A stretch of DNA of 11,093 nucleotides from Chloroflexia bacterium (lineage in GTDB: Bacteria; Chloroflexota; Chloroflexia; Thermomicrobiales; JALYUS01), in assembly GCA_025928215.1 (NCBI GenBank), contig JAICJW010000120.1, forward strand, positions 1-11,093. The letters run 5' to 3'. A program made the position numbers and the translations under genes. Below, piece by piece: positions 7,059 to 11,093 of this stretch. Numbering within the stretch: position 1 is the first letter of the stretch; every line of letters starts with the position of its first letter. The notes beneath the pieces are model-generated. The model was not told where the DNA came from and made no database searches. It saw only the letters and a program-made list of their open reading frames with translations.

Positions 7059-7122
7059 CCCCGGTGCCCACCGCGGCAGCGCATTACTTCCGCGGCAATT
7101 TCGCGTGAAACTGATGCCTTCC

Positions 7123-7128
7123 TATAGT
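7123..7128 (+). promoter_or_regulatory. Possible -10 element for the methyltransferase gene
   Basis: TATAGT lies about 56 bases before the ATG at 7184, downstream of the importer terminator. No convincing -35 is seen at the expected distance. Since a terminator precedes the gene, a promoter must exist here or close by. Confidence 0.3.
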
Positions 7129-7183
7129 AGTATGGTGTTAACCGTTTACCGCTCTCTGGTGCGCGAAAAGAGGAGGAAGCGCG

Positions 7184-8554
7184 ATGGTCACCGTAGAAAG
7201 GGATGCCCCTGTCTCATCACCCGCCCCGTTACACCCCGACGAGGCCGACAATGCCCGCCAGATTACGCTCGAGGTTCTGAACCGGCTTTTCGGCGCCGCC
7301 CCACCCCGGACTGCTGCCCTCCGCCTGTGGGACGGCACCTGCTGGCCGGAAAACGCGCCGGACGATGTCGCTGCGACGATCGTCCTCAATCATCCGGGCG
7401 CGCTCCGGCGCATGTTCCTCCCGCCGACTGAACTCGCCGTCGGCGAGGCATTTATCCACAAGGATTTCGACATCATCGGTGATCTCGAAACGGCATGCGA
7501 GCTGAACGAATACCTCGGCGCCGCGCCGCGCACACCCGCAATGACCTGGGCGATCCTCAAACTGCTCCGCCAACTGCCGGAGACGAATGCCCCGCCGCTC
7601 AATGGCCGGCACGCGGCACGTCTGCATGGGCGGCTGCACTCCCGCCAGCGGGACCGCGCGGCAATCCAGTACCATTACGATGTCTCAAATGAATTCTACG
7701 CGCTCTGGCTGGATCAACACCTCACCTATTCCTGCGCCTATTTCGAGACGGGGAACGAAGACATCAATACCGCGCAGGAGGCGAAATACGACTTGATCTG
7801 TCGCAAGTTGCGCCTCCAGCCGGGCGAGCGGCTGCTGGATATTGGCTGCGGCTGGGGCGGTTTGATGATGTTTGCCGCCGAACACTACGGCGTCGAGGCG
7901 ACAGGCGTGACGCTCAGCAGCCAGCAGGCAGCACTGGCACGGGATCGCGCCGCGACTGCGGGACTCAGCAGCCGCGTACAGGTCCTGCTTGAGGATTACC
8001 GCAGCCTGCCGATTGGCATGCCATTCGATAAGATCGTCAGCGTCGGCATGTTCGAGCATGTCGGGCGGCCGCGCCTGCCGGAGTATTTCGCGACCGCGCA
8101 CCGCCTCCTGAAGACGGGCGGCCTCTTTCTCAACCATGGGATCGCGGCGCAGCACGACTTCCAGAACCCCGCGCGTCGCGCCCTCGACCGCGAGTTGAGC
8201 GCCCGCACATCGTTCATCTGGAACTACGTTTTTCCCGATGGCGAACTCGTGCCGATCAGCGAGGCGTTGGGTCTCGCGGAGCGCGCCGGATGGGAAGTGC
8301 GCGATGTCGAGAGCCTGCGCGAGCACTACGCGACGACCCTCCGCCACTGGAACCGGCGGCTCGCCGCTCATGAGGAGGAGGCGAAACGGCTCGTCGGTGA
8401 GGAGACGTACCGCGTCTGGCGCATCTATATGGCAGGCTCCGCCTATAGTTTCGCGCACGAGCGGGTCAGCATCTATCAGGCGCTCTATGCCAAACCGGAC
8501 GCCGCCGGAAAGGCGCACATTCCCCTGACACGGCGGGACATCTACGAAAAGTAA
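7184..8554 (+). CDS. Cyclopropane-fatty-acyl-phospholipid synthase family methyltransferase
   Basis: A 456-residue SAM-dependent enzyme predicted to add a methylene or methyl group to the double bond of unsaturated acyl chains in membrane phospholipids. The SAM motif LLDIGCGWGG is at 217-226. Active-site residues known from CmaA1 and E. coli Cfa can be placed: Cys184 in YSCAYF (bicarbonate ligand), Glu291 in MFEHVG, His318 and Ile320 in NHGI, and Tyr382 in HYATTLRHW. All are present, so the enzyme looks active. Residues 25-135 form the extra N-terminal domain seen in bacterial Cfa proteins but absent in the short mycobacterial enzymes. AGGAGG (7171-7176) is seven bases before the ATG. The gene stands alone between the importer terminator and a large inverted repeat. 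C-methylation without ring closure is an alternative outcome. I avoid a gene symbol since the exact product is unknown. Confidence 0.9.
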   Translation: MVTVERDAPVSSPAPLHPDEADNARQITLEVLNRLFGAAPPRTAALRLWDGTCWPENAPDDVAATIVLNHPGALRRMFLPPTELAVGEAFIHKDFDIIGDLETACELNEYLGAAPRTPAMTWAILKLLRQLPETNAPPLNGRHAARLHGRLHSRQRDRAAIQYHYDVSNEFYALWLDQHLTYSCAYFETGNEDINTAQEAKYDLICRKLRLQPGERLLDIGCGWGGLMMFAAEHYGVEATGVTLSSQQAALARDRAATAGLSSRVQVLLEDYRSLPIGMPFDKIVSVGMFEHVGRPRLPEYFATAHRLLKTGGLFLNHGIAAQHDFQNPARRALDRELSARTSFIWNYVFPDGELVPISEALGLAERAGWEVRDVESLREHYATTLRHWNRRLAAHEEEAKRLVGEETYRVWRIYMAGSAYSFAHERVSIYQALYAKPDAAGKAHIPLTRRDIYEK

Positions 8555-8558
8555 CGGA

Positions 8559-8683
8559 CGAAACCGGTTGGAACCGCAGAGACGCGGAGATCGCAAAGAG
8601 GAGATGGGAGAATACGTGGGATGCGGAATTCTTTCTTTCTCTTCTCTGTGTCCTCTGCGTCTCTGCGGTTCCAACCGGTTTTC
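8559..8683. repeat. Large inverted repeat filling a convergent intergenic region
   Basis: Arms at 8561-8585 and 8657-8681 are perfectly complementary over 25 bases. Each contains the 8-base palindrome AACCGGTT near its outer end. Pairing continues imperfectly inwards (a purine-rich strand against a pyrimidine-rich strand) to a central loop around 8611-8628. The element starts just after the methyltransferase stop (8554) and ends before the aminotransferase stop (8691). It could fold on both mRNAs and act as a bidirectional terminator or stability hairpin. It has the look of a non-autonomous dispersed repeat, but no clear target-site duplication is seen. Confidence 0.88.
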
Positions 8684-8690
8684 GCCGGTT

Positions 8691-9845
8691 TCAGTCCGGC
8701 AAAGCGGCGAGGAGGCGGTCTACTTCCTCTTCCGTGTTGTAGAAGTTCGGGGAGGCGCGCAGGCCGAGGGGGCGGAGGGCGACAATAATCCCCTGCTCCT
8801 CCAATGTCTCGACCATTGCCGCGTCCCGTTCCTTGCTGCCGAGGGTGAAGGCGATAATCTGGGCACGGTGCGCGGGATCGGGCGAACTAACGATCTCGAC
8901 GCTCTCTTTGCGGGTTAGGCCGGTATAGAGAGCGTCGGCGAGCGCGCGGTTGCGCTCCTCGATCGCCGCAATGCCAACTTCCTCGATCAGCCCGAGTGAG
9001 GTAGCGAGCGCGGCCCAACCGATTCGGTTGCCGCCGCCTGCCTGATAACGCGCCGCGCCCGGTTTCCAGTTCAGGCTGCCGTCGAAGGTGTCCGGCAACG
9101 CATCCACTGATTGCGAGCCGATGAAGGTGGGCGAAATCTGCTCCACCGCCTCCGGCGCGACGTAAAGCGCGCCGACGCCAAATCCCGCGAGCAGCCACTT
9201 GTAGCCATGCGTCGCCAGCGTCGAAACGCGCGCCGCCCGGACATCCAGCTGGCCCGCGCCGACGAGTTGAATGCCATCCACAATCAGCAAACACCCCCGC
9301 TCCGCGCATCGCCGGCCAAGCGTTTCGAGGTCGGCGCGATAGCCCGTGTCCCACATGATCGCGCTGCACGCGACCGCGCGCGTCCGGCTGTCCACGTGCT
9401 CCATTAATTCATCCACGGACGGCCCCGCACCGAGGAAGGGGACGATGCGCACCTCAACGCCACGCTCCTTGAGATGAAGCATCGCGTACGAGAGCGACGG
9501 GAATTCCCGCCGTGGCAGGACGATATTGTCGCCCTCGCGCCAGGCAATGCCCTGCACGGCGATATTCATACCGTGCGTCGTGTTGCTCGTAAAGACGATA
9601 TCGCCGGGATCGGCGCCCATCAGCCGCGCGAGGCGCTCGCGGGCAATCTGTTCATACGGCGGTAGCGACGTGGCGGCCTTCAGGTGCGGCACCTGACACG
9701 CTTCGACGACCGCCTCTACCGCCTGCACGGTTCGCGTCGGCCACGGCCCCTGCGACGCTCCATTGAGATACGTGCATTCCCGCACAATCGGGAACTCCCG
9801 CTCGCGCACTTCGCGAAGCGATGTGACACCATTCACTGCGCTCAT
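8691..9845 (-). CDS. Class V PLP-dependent aminotransferase (cysteine desulfurase/epimerase-like)
   Basis: With the ATG at 9845 the product has 384 residues, the usual length for fold-type I class V enzymes. The Schiff-base lysine is Lys216 in THGYKW. Asp190 and Gln193 (VDGIQ) are the expected cofactor-ring contacts, and SNTTHGMN (87-94) matches the cofactor phosphate and stacking region, with His91 as candidate stacking residue. The C-terminal RASPNFYNTEEEVDRLL (363-379) is typical of the family and supplies a substrate-carboxylate arginine (Arg363). The active-site cysteine loop of true Fe-S cluster desulfurases is not recognised, so aminotransferase, lyase or epimerase chemistry is possible. 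A longer frame starting at 9887 lacks a ribosome binding site. AAAGGG at 9855-9860 supports 9845. Divergent from a RidA-family gene. Substrate unknown. Confidence 0.9.
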   Translation of the reverse strand: MSAVNGVTSLREVREREFPIVRECTYLNGASQGPWPTRTVQAVEAVVEACQVPHLKAATSLPPYEQIARERLARLMGADPGDIVFTSNTTHGMNIAVQGIAWREGDNIVLPRREFPSLSYAMLHLKERGVEVRIVPFLGAGPSVDELMEHVDSRTRAVACSAIMWDTGYRADLETLGRRCAERGCLLIVDGIQLVGAGQLDVRAARVSTLATHGYKWLLAGFGVGALYVAPEAVEQISPTFIGSQSVDALPDTFDGSLNWKPGAARYQAGGGNRIGWAALATSLGLIEEVGIAAIEERNRALADALYTGLTRKESVEIVSSPDPAHRAQIIAFTLGSKERDAAMVETLEEQGIIVALRPLGLRASPNFYNTEEEVDRLLAALPD

Positions 9846-9854
9846 GATGACCAT

Positions 9855-9860
9855 CCCTTT
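9855..9860 (-). promoter_or_regulatory. Ribosome binding site of the aminotransferase gene
   Basis: On minus, AAAGGG lies nine bases before the ATG at 9845. It supports this start over the two in-frame upstream ATGs (9887 and the one directly abutting the AAAGGG). Confidence 0.55.
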
Positions 9861-9888
9861 CTGCCCACGGCACACTTCACTCCCCACG

Positions 9889-9936
9889 CCACATGCTGCC
9901 CGCCTATTCTACCCGAAAGCGGTGGGCAGCATGTGG
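9889..9936. promoter_or_regulatory. Dyad over the divergent aminotransferase/RidA promoter region
   Basis: Perfect 13-base arms CCACATGCTGCCC (9889-9901) and GGGCAGCATGTGG (9924-9936) extend inwards to 16 bp through one G-T pair. The right arm abuts TATAAG (9937-9942) and supplies the TGG of an extended -10 for the RidA gene. TAGAAT on minus (9906-9911), a candidate -10 for the aminotransferase, lies in the spacer. No good -35 is seen for either. The placement suits an operator controlling both genes. A dispersed hairpin repeat is the alternative. Confidence 0.6.
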
Positions 9937-9942
9937 TATAAG
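9934..9942 (+). promoter_or_regulatory. Extended -10 promoter element of the RidA-family gene
   Basis: TGG followed by TATAAG forms an extended -10 about 43 bases before the GTG start at 9986. The -35 position has no consensus match. The element overlaps the right arm of the dyad. Confidence 0.45.
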
Positions 9943-9985
9943 CATCGTGTCGTCCGGTGGAAGTGAGCGAAGGGAGTAGATCCGC

Positions 9986-10450
9986 GTGAAGATTGAGCAG
10001 AAGATCAAAGACCTCGGCCTTGAGATGCCGAACAACCCGCCGAACCCGGCATCGAAAATCCTCATGTACCGGCGGACGGGCAATGTCGTCTATCTCTCCG
10101 GCCACGGCCCCTCGCGCGGCGGTAAGAATCAGTACATCGGCAAACTCGGCCAGGAGTTCACGACACAGCAAGGGTACGAAGCCGCGCAACTGACGATGCT
10201 TAATCTGCTGGAATCACTCAAAAACTGCATCGGCGACCTCGACAAGGTGACGCACGTCGTCAAACTGCTCGGCCTCGTCAACTCGACGCTCGATTTCACC
10301 GAACAACCCGGCGTCATTAATGGCGCGACCGAACTCTTGATCGAACTCTACGGCGATGCGGGACGCCACGCGCGCTCCGCAGTCGGCATGGCCCAACTGC
10401 CCGGCGGCATGGCCGTTGAAATTGAAATGATCGTCGAGGTCGCGGACTAA
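9986..10450 (+). CDS. RidA/YjgF/UK114-family protein (enamine/imine deaminase-like)
   Basis: A 154-residue protein of the RidA superfamily, whose active members form trimers that hydrolyse reactive enamines and imines released by PLP enzymes, such as 2-aminoacrylate. The family signature near the C-terminus is clear: HARSAVGMAQLPGG (128-141) followed by VEIEMIVEV (144-152). Arg130 corresponds to the catalytic Arg105 of RidA and Glu146 to Glu120. At 154 residues it is longer than the roughly 130-residue archetype, with about 25 extra N-terminal residues. This suits the YjgF-like subgroup 1 (YjgH-like) branch, whose activity is less well defined. Translation uses a GTG start with AGGGAG (9971-9976) nine bases upstream. 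It is divergent from a PLP aminotransferase with a shared dyad, which supports a protective role for that enzyme's pathway. Confidence 0.9.
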   Translation: MKIEQKIKDLGLEMPNNPPNPASKILMYRRTGNVVYLSGHGPSRGGKNQYIGKLGQEFTTQQGYEAAQLTMLNLLESLKNCIGDLDKVTHVVKLLGLVNSTLDFTEQPGVINGATELLIELYGDAGRHARSAVGMAQLPGGMAVEIEMIVEVAD

Positions 10451-10471
10451 TCGGAGCTTTTTGAACCGCGA

Positions 10472-10576
10472 ATACTGCCCAGAGGGTACCCGGAAGGACG
10501 CGAACGGGGAAAGAGCGAAGGAAACATTTCTTCTCTCCTTCTATCTCCTTCGCGTCTTTCGCGCTTTCGGTTTGGG
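10472..10576. repeat. Decayed inverted repeat overlapping the 3' end of the DUF3891 gene
   Basis: GAAGGACGCGAA (10493-10504) pairs at 11 of 12 positions with TTCGCGTCTTTC (10549-10560), and weaker purine/pyrimidine complementarity continues on both sides. AACCG at the left end has a counterpart CGGTT at the right end. The left arm carries extra bases including the palindrome GGGTACCC (around 10485). The style, purine-rich left arm and pyrimidine-rich right arm around a GACGCG core, is that of the repeat at 8559-8683. The right arm lies within the last codons of the neighbouring minus-strand gene. Confidence 0.6.
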
Positions 10577-11093
10577 TGCTACCTCTTCGATCTTCCGCAA
10601 CGTTGTGACGATGGTAATCCAAGGAGCGGCAGCGAGGGCGGCGCGCATCTCCGCTTCGTCGGTGAAGGTTTGGGGGAGGTGGCGGCCCTCACAGACGAGC
10701 GGGACGGTGTAGGCATGGAAGGGCCACGGGTCCACCGTGACGTTGAGCGGATCATCGTACATCGGCGCGAGGGTCAGCGTCGTTTCATCGCTGGCGGTCG
10801 GTACATCGGGGATCGCCGCCGGTGTATGGACGCCGTGGCAGAGCGCGAGCGAGAGGCGGTCCCACGCCGAAACGAGGCGACGATTGCGCGCGATGGCGCC
10901 CTCAGTCACGTATGCCGCGTAGACCGGATCGGCGCGGAGCGTGCCGAGTAATTCCTCCTGAAAGGCATGTTCATTGCTGAGGTACGCCCGCGCCTCCCGT
11001 GCTTCCTCCGGCGTGTCGCGCGTCCAGTCGTGGAACCGCTCATAGAGGCCGGTGCCGTGCAGAGAAGTCAGGAGCGCCGGGTAGCGCCCCTGC
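10541..11093 (-). CDS. DUF3891-family protein, N-terminal part cut by window edge
   Basis: The minus frame is open from the window edge to the TAG at 10541-10543, giving 183 visible residues. The segment ALLTSLHGTGLYERF near the visible start and AWDRLSLALCHG further on match what I recall of the DUF3891 family, a mostly uncharacterised family of about 230-250 residues in Chloroflexota, Bacillota and others. About 50-70 N-terminal residues are therefore probably missing. A shorter start at a GTG (10909) would remove these conserved parts and is rejected. The last eleven residues, PKPKARKTRRR, are strongly basic and are encoded within a hairpin repeat arm, so they are probably not part of the ancestral domain. 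No signal peptide can be judged. The gene converges on the RidA-family gene. Function unknown. Confidence 0.75.
   Translation of the reverse strand, partial: QGRYPALLTSLHGTGLYERFHDWTRDTPEEAREARAYLSNEHAFQEELLGTLRADPVYAAYVTEGAIARNRRLVSAWDRLSLALCHGVHTPAAIPDVPTASDETTLTLAPMYDDPLNVTVDPWPFHAYTVPLVCEGRHLPQTFTDEAEMRAALAAAPWITIVTTLRKIEEVAPKPKARKTRRR

Noticed and set aside
7071..7097. Direct repeat of CCGCGGCA upstream of the methyltransferase
   Set aside because: Only two 8-base copies, starting 19 bases apart, in GC-rich DNA. This is too short to claim an operator.
7685..8918. Minus frame 7685-8674 and plus frame 8568-8918, both starting MEPQRR
   Set aside because: Both starts come from the two arms of the inverted repeat at 8559-8683, which is why they look alike. 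The rest are shadows of the methyltransferase and aminotransferase genes.

Overview
The window is GC-rich bacterial DNA with seven complete protein genes and one cut gene at each edge. I see no rRNA, tRNA, CRISPR array, integrase or transposase. A Chloroflexota-like (Thermomicrobia/Sphaerobacter-type) host is a reasonable guess. It rests on the Tat-type lipoprotein with a long Ala/Thr linker, the DUF3891 gene and the many hairpin repeats between genes. The sequence does not prove this.

Left part, minus strand (1-3274): a highly divergent Cpn60/GroEL-family protein, followed downstream by a partial, at least ten-repeat Asp-box (BNR) beta-propeller. The two probably form one transcription unit. 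The chaperonin keeps the family fold signatures but appears to have lost aspartates that GroEL needs for ATP hydrolysis, and it lacks the GGM tail. Its mRNA may be leaderless.

Centre, plus strand (3412-7058): a sugar-type ABC importer operon read divergently from the chaperonin. It has a clear promoter, a structured leader of about 160 nt, a Tat/lipobox solute-binding lipoprotein, a strong 25-bp hairpin, a MalF-type permease, a MalG-type permease and a rho-independent terminator. No ATPase or catabolic gene is present, so an ATPase encoded elsewhere must energise it.

Right part (7184-11093): a cyclopropane-fatty-acid-synthase-type methyltransferase on plus converges on a class V PLP aminotransferase on minus. 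The space between them is filled by a large inverted repeat. The aminotransferase is divergent from a RidA/YjgF-family gene, and a 13-bp perfect dyad lies over both promoter regions. This suggests co-regulation of a PLP enzyme with a reactive enamine/imine deaminase. After RidA comes a decayed hairpin repeat, one arm of which encodes the basic C-terminal tail of a partial DUF3891 gene on minus.

The most promising unexplained items are the ATPase-defective-looking chaperonin paired with a beta-propeller, the repeat that has become part of the DUF3891 coding sequence, and the aminotransferase/RidA divergent pair.
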